Source: GCA-002733465 sp039969155 (GTDB lineage Bacteria > Pseudomonadota > Gammaproteobacteria > Enterobacterales > Kangiellaceae). From it: 64,000 nucleotides of DNA. Numbering within the stretch: position 1 is the stretch's first letter; the number at the start of each line of letters is the position of its first letter. Both the position numbers and the translations under genes were made by a program. The notes below the pieces were generated by a model that saw only the letters and a program-made list of their open reading frames with translations, was not told where the DNA came from and ran no database searches. Positions 1-9,372 of the stretch are shown here, piece after piece. The stretch lies in the NCBI GenBank assembly GCA_039969155.1, contig JBDVOJ010000083.1, positions 59,469-123,468 of the forward strand. Reading direction: 5' to 3'.

Positions 1-1
1 G

Positions 2-205
2 CTTCTCAAAATATCCAAGTGGGATGCATATGGCCAGTATTTGGCTTATCATGAAGGACGTGGTGGCTACAAGCGTAAAACTTATAATTCAAAGCCTTGG
101 TTAAAAAACGTAGCGACTAAAGTTAAGCGCAAGGCTTCTTTGTACAACCAGCAGCTAAAGCGCTGCCAAGCCCAACTCGATGACCGTTTAGATAGTTGGT
201 TCTAG
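2..205 (+). CDS. Lytic transglycosylase (SLT-domain) C-terminal fragment
   Basis: Only the last 67 codons are present; the gene runs in from the left edge and stops at 203-205. The readable tail contains the motif YLAYHEGRGGYKR followed by a basic stretch and the ending LDSWF. This Y-H-E-G-x-G-G-Y pattern is typical of the C-terminus of small gammaproteobacterial SLT-type transglycosylases, often lipoproteins, which cleave peptidoglycan glycan strands in the periplasm. The catalytic glutamate region and any signal peptide lie outside the window, so the family call rests on the tail alone. A plus-strand acyltransferase gene follows after 42 bases. Confidence 0.6.
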   Translation, partial: LLKISKWDAYGQYLAYHEGRGGYKRKTYNSKPWLKNVATKVKRKASLYNQQLKRCQAQLDDRLDSWF

Positions 206-247
206 TAAACAAATGGTATCAATTGTGCTCTATTAACAGGGGAAGAA

Positions 248-1663
248 ATGGCTGGGGAAATTACTATTCCTGTATGGCTTTTCTTAATATTACTGGCTTT
301 AGCCAGTATTGTTGTTGTACAAAAGTTTCTTTTTCCAGGTATTCGCTGGTTTTTTCGAAAGAAGATTAATCAAGCCATTATTGAGCTAAATCAAAAATTC
401 AATATCACTTTAAAACCGTTTCAGTTGACCAAAAGACAGGTCCTTCTCGATCGATTAATTCACGACTCCGAAGTGCTCGATTTTGTACAAGATCAAGCAA
501 AACATGATGAAGTTCCGCGCGATGTGTTAATGGAAAAAGTTCAAAGGTATGCGAGAGAAATAGTACCTTCTTTTAACGCCTATATTTATTACCGTGTCGG
601 ATTTTGGCTATCTAAGAAGCTTGCGCTAATGTTGTATAAAGTTCAAGTTAAGACAGCAAGCGATCAGCAGCTCAATCAACTTGATAAAGACTCAACGATA
701 GTTTTCGTCATGAATCACCGTAGCAATATGGACTATATATTAGTTTCATTTTTAGTTTCGGAGAAAATGACCATGTCCTATGCCGTAGGGGAGTGGGCTA
801 GAGTTTGGCCCCTTCAAGGTCTTATAAAATCAATGGGAGCTTATTTTGTCAGACGCAATTCCCGTAATCCTCTTTATCGAAAGGTGCTTGAAAGATATAT
901 CGATATGGCGACTCGAGAAGGTGTTTGTCAAGCCGTGTTTCCTGAGGGGGGATTAACCCGCGATGGTGAGCTTAGGCCTGCCAAATTAGGATTTATGGAT
1001 TACATGTTGCGAAACTACGATCATAATAAACATCGAGATATTGTTTTTATTCCCGTTGGCATTAATTACGATCGCGTATTAGAAGATAAGACACTCATTC
1101 GCTCACTCGACCCTAATGCCGAACAAAAATCGAGTTGGTTTGCCGTCAAAACCAGTTTAAAGTTTTGGGTGAGAAACATTCAGCTTGCGCGTCGCCACCA
1201 ATGGAAGCGCTTTGGTTATGCTAGCGTTAATTTTTCTGAGCCAATTTCTTCAAAAGCTTATTGTTTGCAACATCAAGTAAACTTTTCATCGCTAAAAACG
1301 CAACCGCGTATTGACCAAGTAACTCGTTTTGCCGAATATCTAATGAAGCAAATAGAGCATTCCATACCGGTAGTCCCTTTGGTTACTGTTGCTTGCATTG
1401 CCTCGTCAATGCCGGCTGACGGAATGGAGAAATCCGCGATATTAAAGCAGGCAAGGGAGCTGAATATTAAGCTCGAGAATGAGGGCGCTAAAATTCTATT
1501 CCCGAACAAAGATATGTTAAGAAACCTTGAAGCTGCGCTTGATATGCTTTGCTTACGTCGTTTACTTGAAGTTAAGGAAAACCGATATTTTGTCACAAAT
1601 GAGGGAGCTTCCTTGCTTTGTTATTACCGAAATTCGATCGCTCATAGGTTAAGCAATAAATAA
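248..1663 (+). CDS. PlsB-like glycerol-3-phosphate / 1-acyl-glycerol-phosphate acyltransferase
   Basis: A 471-residue membrane acyltransferase of the GPAT/PlsB-like family, expected to acylate a glycerophosphate backbone in phospholipid synthesis. It starts with one hydrophobic segment (about 8-28). The PlsC-type catalytic motif H-R-S-N-M-D is at residues 157-162 (H157 and D162 being the H-x4-D pair), a substrate-binding GAYFVRR segment is near 197-203, and FPEGGLTRDG is at 231-240. E. coli PlsB is about 807 residues, so this is a short form lacking much of the N-terminal region; LPA acyltransferase activity cannot be excluded. The start is supported by GGGGAAG eight bases upstream. The last 120 residues resemble the helical C-terminus of GPATs. 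Confidence 0.75.
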   Translation: MAGEITIPVWLFLILLALASIVVVQKFLFPGIRWFFRKKINQAIIELNQKFNITLKPFQLTKRQVLLDRLIHDSEVLDFVQDQAKHDEVPRDVLMEKVQRYAREIVPSFNAYIYYRVGFWLSKKLALMLYKVQVKTASDQQLNQLDKDSTIVFVMNHRSNMDYILVSFLVSEKMTMSYAVGEWARVWPLQGLIKSMGAYFVRRNSRNPLYRKVLERYIDMATREGVCQAVFPEGGLTRDGELRPAKLGFMDYMLRNYDHNKHRDIVFIPVGINYDRVLEDKTLIRSLDPNAEQKSSWFAVKTSLKFWVRNIQLARRHQWKRFGYASVNFSEPISSKAYCLQHQVNFSSLKTQPRIDQVTRFAEYLMKQIEHSIPVVPLVTVACIASSMPADGMEKSAILKQARELNIKLENEGAKILFPNKDMLRNLEAALDMLCLRRLLEVKENRYFVTNEGASLLCYYRNSIAHRLSNK

Positions 1664-1768
1664 ACTGAATAACGCCAGCACGATGACAAAATTACGCGTG
1701 ATGGGTAAACAGCGTCTATACTGATTAGTGGTAGCAAAAGTTTTTTAGTCAGTACTAGGAGTAGGTTA

Positions 1769-2107
1769 ATGGTAGAAGAAAAGCGCGAGCACCCTAGGCA
1801 ATCTCAACAAGGCCCTATTCATGTCGACATATTAGAAATGTCGGACCAAAAGCTTCAGTCAAGTGTTCGGTTTGAAGGAGCCATGAAAGATATTTCTCAA
1901 TCTGGAATTAGGTTGCATGGAAAACATCCTATTTCAAGAGGCTCGACTTTAGAGCTAATGGTTGAAGTAGAATCCAGTCGAGTAAAATATTCCTTAAAGG
2001 GTAATGTTAAATGGGTATCAGAGACCACTGAACATGAGTATGTCGCTGGCCTTGAAATTGATGCTGATAGTCGAGATTTCTCTAATTGGAAGAACAGTTT
2101 CAAGTGA
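1769..2107 (+). CDS. PilZ domain protein (c-di-GMP binding)
   Basis: A 112-residue single-domain PilZ protein. Both c-di-GMP-binding signatures are present: R-x3-R at residues 6-10 (REHPR) and D-x-S-x2-G at 41-46 (DISQSG). PilZ proteins are cytoplasmic c-di-GMP receptors that act on motility or envelope targets. The start is supported by AGGAGTAGG just upstream. It converges with the giant GGDEF/EAL-like sensor on the other strand, with only 34 bases between their ends, so the two may share a signalling theme; this is inferred from position only. Confidence 0.88.
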   Translation: MVEEKREHPRQSQQGPIHVDILEMSDQKLQSSVRFEGAMKDISQSGIRLHGKHPISRGSTLELMVEVESSRVKYSLKGNVKWVSETTEHEYVAGLEIDADSRDFSNWKNSFK

Positions 2108-2141
2108 TTTCGATAGTTGTATCGGCTTCCTAGAGTCGCCT

Positions 2142-5100
2142 TTATCTGGCCAATAAAGATTGTCTAGCTTGGCTTTCGTTCAAAGGGTCTGAAATAAGAA
2201 ACCCTTGACCGTACTTACAGCCTTGATTAGTGAGGTATTCCAATTGCTCGGCACTCTCTATCCCTTTCGCTATGGTGGCGACATTTATGTTATCCATCAT
2301 ACTAATCAGACTGACCAAAATTTTGTCATCCACCGTAGATTTACCGATGTTTCTAGTTAGTCGTTTAGATAACTTAACAGAGTGGAATTTAATGGACGTC
2401 ACGTCATTTAGAGACGCTCTTAATTTGCCAAAATCATCTAGTACCATATTAATCCCCAAACCATATATTTCTTTGAGGTAGGGCTCTAACTTTTTAATCG
2501 AGAATGACGGGTCGCCCTCTAGAATAGCGATAAATACAAACTTAGGATTGATTCTGTGAGATGAAAGCTTGGTCTTTATAAAGTCGATTGCATGGTTGGT
2601 CGCTAAGTATTCCGCACTAAGATTAATATTAATGCATACTGAAAGGCCTTCTTCGTTCCAGCGCTGGAGTGTCGCAAACGCACTGCTAATTAACCAATCG
2701 GAAAATTCTCTGTGCATGCCTAGTTCCGAGACCAACGGCAAGAATTGAGAGGGATAAATAATCCTATCGTCATCGGCTCTCCAACGTAAATTGATATCGA
2801 GTTCGATAATTCGATTAGTTTTTAGCTCTATGATAGGTTGGAATACTAGATAAAGTTCGCTTTCTTCAAGCGCTTTACTTAATTTGTGTTCTAAGGCTAC
2901 TCGCTCTAGAGCTTTCTTGTTACTATCTTCGTGATAGTACTTGAATAAGTTTGAACCTTGTTTCTTCGTTTGAGCGAGTGCAGTTTCTCCTTTGGTAATT
3001 AACTCACTCCAGTTTTCTCCATCATCTGGATAACTTGAAATACCTGCACAGGCAGAAATGTTGATTTGTTGGCTACTGAGTTCAATCGGCTTTGCGAGCT
3101 CTCTGAGTAATTGATTGACCGTATGCTGAACGTTGCTTTCATCTGATGTGTGCTGAATCACGATTAGAAATATATCTGGCTCGTAACGAGCGAGTAGATC
3201 ATTTTTTCTGATGTAAGGGAGTAGCCTTGAAGTTAGTTGGGAGAAAAGCGAGTCCACCGAGCCTGGCCTTAAAGCCGATTTGAGCTTATCAAAATGATCT
3301 ATGCCCAAAAATATGAGAGACATCGATTCAGAGTTATTTCGGCAAGAAGCAATTTGTTGGCGCAGTCGGTCAAATGCGAGAGTTTTGCTGGGTAAGCCGG
3401 TGGAGCGGTCATAGAAATGATTCCTGAGACTTTTGTTTTCAGCATCTTTAGCTTGAAGTACCTCACTCATCACCACAACGTAACCAACTTTTTCACGTCC
3501 CATTTGAATCAGGTTAATTTTAACTTCTATTGCAAAACTAGCGGCATTCTTTCGCGCAATGGTACTTTGACCATGCCAACGATTATGGCTCTCTAAATGA
3601 TTTAAAATGCTCTGAGTTTCTTGGCTGGATGAACGAGCCATTGCGACTTCGATCATGCTTTTACCAACTAAACTATTAGATGGAAAACCAGTGGTGTATT
3701 CATAGGCCTGATTGACGAAGAGAATCTTAAAGTCTTTATCCAAGATGAGAATAATATCTTGAGTAGAATCAAAAGCGTCACTGTAAAGATTTAGTTTGTT
3801 TTCCATGTTTTTTTCATGGTCTACATTTTTCCAAATTCCAGTAGCTCGCATTGGTAGACCGGCTTTTTGATATTCACTAATCCTTCCTTGGAAGTTACAC
3901 CAGAACCAATGCTTAAAGAAATAGCAACGATAAGAAATATCAATTTCGTCAGTCTCACCAGAAAGAAACTTTTCCCATTCATTTCTTGCATTGCTCAAAT
4001 CGTCTGGGTGGATTGACCCAATATATTGCTCAAGTGATAGCTCGAGCGGCTGATGTTGATATTGAGAGATTTTAAATGAAGATAAGCGATAATCACCCGG
4101 TGCAATCATACAGTCCCAGACACCTCTGCTTTCATCTAATAAGGCCAGTTCCAAACGCTTTTCGTTTTCTTTTACTCTTTTAACTAAGGTTTTGGATTTT
4201 TGGTATTTTTTGTACCAGTACCTACTTAACGTGACAACTAAAATAAACACCAGAATAAATAACGCGTATTGGCCGATTGATTCCAACCGGTTCGCTTTAG
4301 TCACTCTTATTTTTATCGGTGTAGTCTCAGAAGTATTTGATTCATTAACTGTTTTGGAACGTAGATATAAAGTGTGCTCTCCAACCGGCAGATCAGTAAT
4401 CGTTAGTCTTGCGATGGTGGTGTAGCGGCGTTCGGTGGCATTGTCGCTATCAAACCAATATTCAAATACTGAAGAATAGGTGCGTTTATAGTCAAAATTA
4501 GTTAGTTGCAGTTCGAGCAAGTCATTGGTTTCCGAAACAGAAATTGTTTCTCTGATAGGCCACAAATGCTTGATACCTTGACCGGAGAAAAGCTTTGCTT
4601 CGGCGATCTTAGGCGCTGGCACAGGAGCTGACTTCAGCAATTTTTGCGGGGTGATTTTAGTTAACCCTCTTGTGCTTCCAAAAAGCAATTCACCCGTACT
4701 AAGAAGTGCAGAGCTGCCTTCATTAAACTCATTGCCAACTAGCCCGTCTTTATGGTCAAAAAGTCGATGCTGTCCGTTCCTCGTGTTTATCCGAAGTAGA
4801 CCTTGAGAAGTTGTAGCCCATAAGATATGGCCTCGTTTTTCAAGTGCAAAGATTTGATTGTCAGGTAACCCCGAACTAGTATGGAATCGAGCGACTTGCT
4901 GCGCCGTCTCTTGGCTAAAATCTATTCCATAGATTCCGTCGCCGGCGAAGGACAACCAGGCAGTGTTCCCTTCAACTAAAATATCAGTTAGGAAATAGAA
5001 AACACCATCTAAGTCTCTCTTATTTTCAAAGATTAATTTGTTTCTGCGAGTTTCCAAGTCGTAACTAATAAGCTTCGCTTGCGAACCTATCCACAACAGA

Positions 5101-6644
5101 TCATTTTGATAACTAACTTGGCGAGTTTCTGAAGCATTAAAGCGAGTCATTATATCTCGATTATAGGTAAACTCGTTCAACAGAATATTAAAAGTTAGCA
5201 TTCCGTCATCGGTTGCTAGCCAAATCGACTTGTTGTCAATTGAAGTTAACGAGTAGATAACAAAAGGGGCATCTATTGAGCTGTCAGCTGGAATATGCGT
5301 TGTTGTTTTTTTAGTATTTAGATCATGCTCGATTAAACCGTATTGAGTCGCTAACCACAGCGTATTGTCTATTTCAATTACATCAAACACATCCGCTTTA
5401 TCAGAATCTATACTATAATCGAGCATATTTAGCACCCGCGTGGTTGCGCCAGTTTTAGATTCGATTAGATTCAGTCCTTTACCGGTAGCTACCCAATAGT
5501 TATCTTGTTTATTAACTTTAATGCTCCAAACTTCATCATCGTCTAACCGTCTTGATGGGTCTTGTGCGTTAGCTCGCCAAGTTTCGAATGTAGGAATTTT
5601 GGTATCCCAAATGTATGCTCCTTGGCTTTGAGTTCCAATCCACAAAAGTTCATTAGAATCCAAAAATAAACTTGAAATCATGTATTCCGAAAAGTCGGAT
5701 AAGGTGTCTTTTAAAGCGAACAGGTACGATGACTCACCAGTTTCATACCGATACTGATAGAGTTTATCGCCAACGGTATAAAAGGTCTTATTATTTTTGG
5801 CTGCAGTGGCTCCGATTTTTTCGGAGCTAATTTCCTTTAATTGATTGGCTGGCCTAGAATTAAGCGATAGCTGATAAACTCCTGTGGTGCTGGCTAATAA
5901 CAAGTTTTGCGGATCAAGATAATGTAGGTTGGAGATCTTAAAATCTACCGGAGCATTCATTAAAGTGATTTTTTTGAGTTGTTGAGTCTCAAGAGTATAA
6001 AAAAACAGCCCCATAGAGGTGCCTAGCCAATACCCATTATCAGCCTTTAAATAACTCAGTAGATTGTTTGACTCGGAATGAAAAATCGACATGCTTTTAG
6101 GTTGCAAAATATCTTTTTCTTGCGGATTTAAGTAATATACTCCATTCCAAGAAAAAACTAACAATTGCTCATTATCGAGACGAGAACTTCCGACAAGCAT
6201 ATTGGCCTGCATCCAATTGAGCTTTTCAGCCGGGAATTGAGTCAGCTGGATATGTTCGCCGTTTTCCGAGAGTTGAACCAGTCCATCCCTACCGTTTAGC
6301 CAGTAATTTCCTAGCTTGTCGCTATTGACGGAGTTAAATGGTTTATGAGTAAAAATGTTTTCCGGATCATCAATAACTAGCATTTTAGTACCGTCGTAGC
6401 GGTTAACTCCTGCTAGTGTGCTAATCCAAATGAACCCATCTGAATCTTCATAAAAGGAATTAATACTGTTTTGGCTTAGGCCCTGCTGGTCAGAAATATG
6501 GGTAAGCTGAGGTTGGATTAGTGATGTGCTCTTAGCCTGAAGGCACAAAGGGCTAGCGATGACCATTAAGAAACAGCAATATTTACAAAGCAATCTGCTT
6601 GTTTGACTATCAAACAGGTCTTTTATCGAAGTCGTTAACTGCAT
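2142..6644 (-). CDS. Beta-propeller sensor with PAS, degenerate GGDEF and degenerate EAL domains
   Basis: A 1500-residue inner-membrane sensor. In order: a signal peptide (about 1-38), a long periplasmic two-component-regulator-type beta-propeller (about 45-690, with repeated W-I-G/W-L-A-T blades), a Y_Y_Y-like domain (about 700-780), a transmembrane helix near 793-815, two PAS domains (about 835-1075), a GGDEF-like domain (about 1080-1245) and an EAL-like domain (about 1255-1500). The GGDEF signature is replaced by EPDIF near residue 1155. In the EAL domain the E-A-L triplet reads E-L-D near 1281, D-D-F-G-T-G-Y reads DDFGKLR near 1404, and A-E-G-[VI]-E reads AKGIE near 1461. I therefore predict it neither makes nor degrades c-di-GMP and acts by binding ligand or partners. 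Confidence 0.85.
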   Translation of the reverse strand: MQLTTSIKDLFDSQTSRLLCKYCCFLMVIASPLCLQAKSTSLIQPQLTHISDQQGLSQNSINSFYEDSDGFIWISTLAGVNRYDGTKMLVIDDPENIFTHKPFNSVNSDKLGNYWLNGRDGLVQLSENGEHIQLTQFPAEKLNWMQANMLVGSSRLDNEQLLVFSWNGVYYLNPQEKDILQPKSMSIFHSESNNLLSYLKADNGYWLGTSMGLFFYTLETQQLKKITLMNAPVDFKISNLHYLDPQNLLLASTTGVYQLSLNSRPANQLKEISSEKIGATAAKNNKTFYTVGDKLYQYRYETGESSYLFALKDTLSDFSEYMISSLFLDSNELLWIGTQSQGAYIWDTKIPTFETWRANAQDPSRRLDDDEVWSIKVNKQDNYWVATGKGLNLIESKTGATTRVLNMLDYSIDSDKADVFDVIEIDNTLWLATQYGLIEHDLNTKKTTTHIPADSSIDAPFVIYSLTSIDNKSIWLATDDGMLTFNILLNEFTYNRDIMTRFNASETRQVSYQNDLLWIGSQAKLISYDLETRRNKLIFENKRDLDGVFYFLTDILVEGNTAWLSFAGDGIYGIDFSQETAQQVARFHTSSGLPDNQIFALEKRGHILWATTSQGLLRINTRNGQHRLFDHKDGLVGNEFNEGSSALLSTGELLFGSTRGLTKITPQKLLKSAPVPAPKIAEAKLFSGQGIKHLWPIRETISVSETNDLLELQLTNFDYKRTYSSVFEYWFDSDNATERRYTTIARLTITDLPVGEHTLYLRSKTVNESNTSETTPIKIRVTKANRLESIGQYALFILVFILVVTLSRYWYKKYQKSKTLVKRVKENEKRLELALLDESRGVWDCMIAPGDYRLSSFKISQYQHQPLELSLEQYIGSIHPDDLSNARNEWEKFLSGETDEIDISYRCYFFKHWFWCNFQGRISEYQKAGLPMRATGIWKNVDHEKNMENKLNLYSDAFDSTQDIILILDKDFKILFVNQAYEYTTGFPSNSLVGKSMIEVAMARSSSQETQSILNHLESHNRWHGQSTIARKNAASFAIEVKINLIQMGREKVGYVVVMSEVLQAKDAENKSLRNHFYDRSTGLPSKTLAFDRLRQQIASCRNNSESMSLIFLGIDHFDKLKSALRPGSVDSLFSQLTSRLLPYIRKNDLLARYEPDIFLIVIQHTSDESNVQHTVNQLLRELAKPIELSSQQINISACAGISSYPDDGENWSELITKGETALAQTKKQGSNLFKYYHEDSNKKALERVALEHKLSKALEESELYLVFQPIIELKTNRIIELDINLRWRADDDRIIYPSQFLPLVSELGMHREFSDWLISSAFATLQRWNEEGLSVCININLSAEYLATNHAIDFIKTKLSSHRINPKFVFIAILEGDPSFSIKKLEPYLKEIYGLGINMVLDDFGKLRASLNDVTSIKFHSVKLSKRLTRNIGKSTVDDKILVSLISMMDNINVATIAKGIESAEQLEYLTNQGCKYGQGFLISDPLNESQARQSLLAR

Positions 6645-6828
6645 GTTAATTTGTTTTCTCTAGTCCATTATTCTATGCAGTATAAATACCTTGGTTGATA
6701 AGCTCAAAAATTATTGCACTGACTATTGCTTGTTTGTGCTTTTGTGCTAATAATTAGTGCAATATTTGACCATATACAGACAGACCAGCTCAGGCCAATA
6801 ATTTATTAACAAGATTCCATAATAAAGC

Positions 6829-6857
6829 TTGTCATAAGGAAAGGCTTCCGATAGAAT
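6829..6857 (+). promoter_or_regulatory. Sigma-70 promoter of the initiator tRNA / rimP-nusA operon
   Basis: A TTGTCA -35 box (6829-6834) and a TAGAAT -10 box (6852-6857) are separated by exactly 17 bases. Transcription would begin around 6864, a few bases before the tRNA, through a GC-richer stretch TTCCGTCCACG, as expected for a stable-RNA promoter. An inverted repeat ATTGCACT/AGTGCAAT lies upstream (6714-6721 and 6757-6764). Confidence 0.65.
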
Positions 6858-6871
6858 TCCGTCCACGTTGA

Positions 6872-6948
<77 letters not shown>

Positions 6949-6960
6949 ATTTTTTGACGT

Positions 6961-6985
6961 AAAAAGCCCCTTTATGGGGCTTTTT
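6961..6985 (+). terminator. Rho-independent terminator after tRNA-fMet
   Basis: AAAAAGCCCC and GGGGCTTTTT form a perfect 10-bp stem around a five-base loop (TTTAT), ending in a T run. It lies 13 bases after the tRNA and would end, or partly attenuate, transcription before rimP. Confidence 0.85.
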
Positions 6986-7210
6986 CGTAAGCTTAACTTG
7001 GTATTTAGTTATTCTCTTTATAGAGATTACTAAGAAATATAACCAAAATAAGCACTGACAGTAAGGTGTTGGCTAATAGGTTCTCTGGAATCTGGCTAGC
7101 CAGTCTCCAGTAGTATTTGGAATGGGCCTTATGAGCCCATTTTTTGTTTGTGGCAAACCTAATAAGTTGTGTTTGCTTAAGACAAAGGCACAAGAGTTAT
7201 TAAATAAAAC

Positions 7211-7666
7211 ATGGCAAAAATCGATTTATTGACAGAATTATTAAAGCCTGCTGCAGAAGCGTTGGGTTATGAATTCCTTGGTGTTGAATTCGTTGGTCAA
7301 GGCGTTCATTCTGTTTTGCGAATTTACATCGATCATGAAGATGGTATTACTGTAGATGATTGTACTAAAGTCAGTCATCAAGCAAGCGGAATTTTGGAAG
7401 TCGAAGACCCTATTAATACTCAATATACTTTAGAGGTTTCGTCTCCTGGAATGGATAGACCGCTGTTTACCCTAGCGCACTTTGAAAAAGTGGTAGGACA
7501 AGAAATCAGTATGCGATGCCACTTAGGTGTCAATGGAAGAAGAAAATTTAAAGGCGTTTTAAGTCAAGTCGATGAAAATCAACTAGTTATCATTGTTGAT
7601 AACCAAGATTACACCGTTGATTTCCAAGATGTGGACAAGGCTAACGTGGTACCAGTTTTTAACTAA
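7211..7666 (+). CDS. rimP: Ribosome maturation factor RimP
   Basis: A 151-residue cytoplasmic protein needed for 30S subunit maturation. The family hallmarks are visible: an N-terminal alpha/beta domain with the GVEFVGQGVHSVLRIYID segment (residues 24-41), the central EVSSPGMDRPLF motif (about 75-86), and a C-terminal SH3-like beta-barrel. Length matches E. coli RimP (about 150). It is the first protein gene of the rimP-nusA-infB-rbfA-truB run, behind the initiator tRNA and its terminator. No strong Shine-Dalgarno precedes the ATG. Confidence 0.96.
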   Translation: MAKIDLLTELLKPAAEALGYEFLGVEFVGQGVHSVLRIYIDHEDGITVDDCTKVSHQASGILEVEDPINTQYTLEVSSPGMDRPLFTLAHFEKVVGQEISMRCHLGVNGRRKFKGVLSQVDENQLVIIVDNQDYTVDFQDVDKANVVPVFN

Positions 7667-7778
7667 AAATAGTGACACAGATAACTAGGCAATTTTTTAT
7701 CTGTTAAAAATGTTCTAAAATGAACGTGAAACCGCTTATTAACGAAATCGAGTGGGTTTGATTGAGGTTGATTAGACT

Positions 7779-9284
7779 ATGAACAACAAAGAAATTTTAC
7801 TAGTAGTAGAGGCTGTATCTAACGAAAAAGATATAGAGCCGGAAATTATTTTTCAGGCAATTGAAGCTGCAATTGCGACTGCTACTAAGAAGAAGAAAGG
7901 CTTAGATATTGATGTACGTATCGATATTGAGCGAGAAACGGGTAATTATAAAACCTATCGCCGCTGGTTGGTTGTTGATCCAAATGCTGAAGAAAGCAAC
8001 GGTCTTGAAAACCCATTGTCTGAGATTACTCTGGAAGCCGCCCAAATAGAAGCGCCAGAAATTGAAGCCGGCGAATTTGTTGAAGAAGAAATTGAATCAA
8101 TTGCATTTGGACGTATAGCAGCACAAACGGCTAAGCAAGTTATTGTTCAAAAAGTTAGAGAAGCAGAGCGGGCGAAAGTTATTGACGCTTTTGAATCACG
8201 TGTTGGAGAATTAGTGACTGGTGTCGTTAAGAAAGCCAACCGAGATTCTATTATTATTGACCTCGGGGGTAATGCCGAAGCAATTATTCACCGTGAAGAA
8301 ATGATGCCAAGAGAAGCAGTAAGAGCTGGAGACCGGTTGAGAGGCTATCTGTATGCTGTCAATCCTGAGGTAAGAGGCCCACAACTGTTTGTCAGTCGTG
8401 CAAACTCAGAAATGTTGATTGAACTGTTCCGCATTGAAGTTCCTGAAATTGCAGAAGAAACCATTGATTTAATGGGTGCTGCTCGCGATCCCGGTTCTCG
8501 AGCTAAGATTGCCGTGAAGAGTAATGATAAGCGGATTGACCCTGTTGGCGCATGTGTCGGAATGCGGGGGTCTCGTGTTCAAGCTGTATCTGGTGAGCTT
8601 GCTGGAGAACGAATTGACATTGTTTTATACGATGACAACCCTGCTCAGTTTGTAATCAACGCTATGTCACCTGCTGAAGTGTCCTCTATTATCGTTGACG
8701 AAGATAAACATACTATGGATATCGCTGTTGAGGAAGACCAGTTAGCGCAGGCTATCGGGCGTAATGGGCAAAACGTTCGACTGGCTAGTCAGTTAACTGG
8801 CTGGTCTCTCAATGTGATGACATTAGAAGATGCTGAAAACAAAAGCAAAGAAGAAAATAAAGGATTGGTTGATAAATTTATCAAAGAGCTCGATGTTGAT
8901 GAAGAGTTGGCAGAGGTTCTTGCGCAGGAAGGCTTTACCTCGGTCGAAGAAGTTGCCTACGTTCCACTGTCTGAAATGTTAGATATCGAAGGCTTTGATG
9001 AAGAGTTAGTTGAAGCATTAAAAGCTAGAGCTAAAGATGCGTTATTGACTAAAGCGATTCGAACAGAGGAAAAACTCGAAGAAAACGAGCCAGCTAAAGA
9101 TTTGCTGGAAATGGAAGGTATGGATCGCCATTTAGCATTTGTTTTAGCCAGCCGAGGCATCATCACGATGGAAGACTTAGCTGAGCAATCGGTTGATGAG
9201 TTGATCGAATTAGAAGAACTTGATGAAGAAAAAGCGGCTGCTTTAATCATGACGGCGAGAGCGCCGTGGTTCGCAGAAGAATAA
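7779..9284 (+). CDS. nusA: Transcription termination/antitermination factor NusA
   Basis: A 501-residue RNA polymerase-binding factor controlling pausing, termination and antitermination. Domains in order: N-terminal RNAP-binding domain (1-130), S1 domain (about 135-200), KH1 with GACVGMRGSRVQAV (about 257-270), KH2 with QAIGRNGQNVRLA (about 324-336), and two acidic helical repeats (about 365-430 and 440-500) like those that contact the alpha C-terminal domain and lambda N in E. coli. Length is close to E. coli NusA (495). It lies between rimP and infB, with 112 bases to rimP. Confidence 0.97.
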   Translation: MNNKEILLVVEAVSNEKDIEPEIIFQAIEAAIATATKKKKGLDIDVRIDIERETGNYKTYRRWLVVDPNAEESNGLENPLSEITLEAAQIEAPEIEAGEFVEEEIESIAFGRIAAQTAKQVIVQKVREAERAKVIDAFESRVGELVTGVVKKANRDSIIIDLGGNAEAIIHREEMMPREAVRAGDRLRGYLYAVNPEVRGPQLFVSRANSEMLIELFRIEVPEIAEETIDLMGAARDPGSRAKIAVKSNDKRIDPVGACVGMRGSRVQAVSGELAGERIDIVLYDDNPAQFVINAMSPAEVSSIIVDEDKHTMDIAVEEDQLAQAIGRNGQNVRLASQLTGWSLNVMTLEDAENKSKEENKGLVDKFIKELDVDEELAEVLAQEGFTSVEEVAYVPLSEMLDIEGFDEELVEALKARAKDALLTKAIRTEEKLEENEPAKDLLEMEGMDRHLAFVLASRGIITMEDLAEQSVDELIELEELDEEKAAALIMTARAPWFAEE

Positions 9285-9372
9285 ATCGTTACAACTTGAA
9301 ACTAGATGTAATTGTTTGGCTAAATTGTAGCGTAAAAGGTTAAGAGAACAGTCGTAGTACTGGGAGATTTAT

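Noticed and set aside
1273..1596. 107-codon minus-strand open frame within the acyltransferase gene
   Set aside because: It is opposite a well-supported coding region and shows no family features or ribosome binding site.
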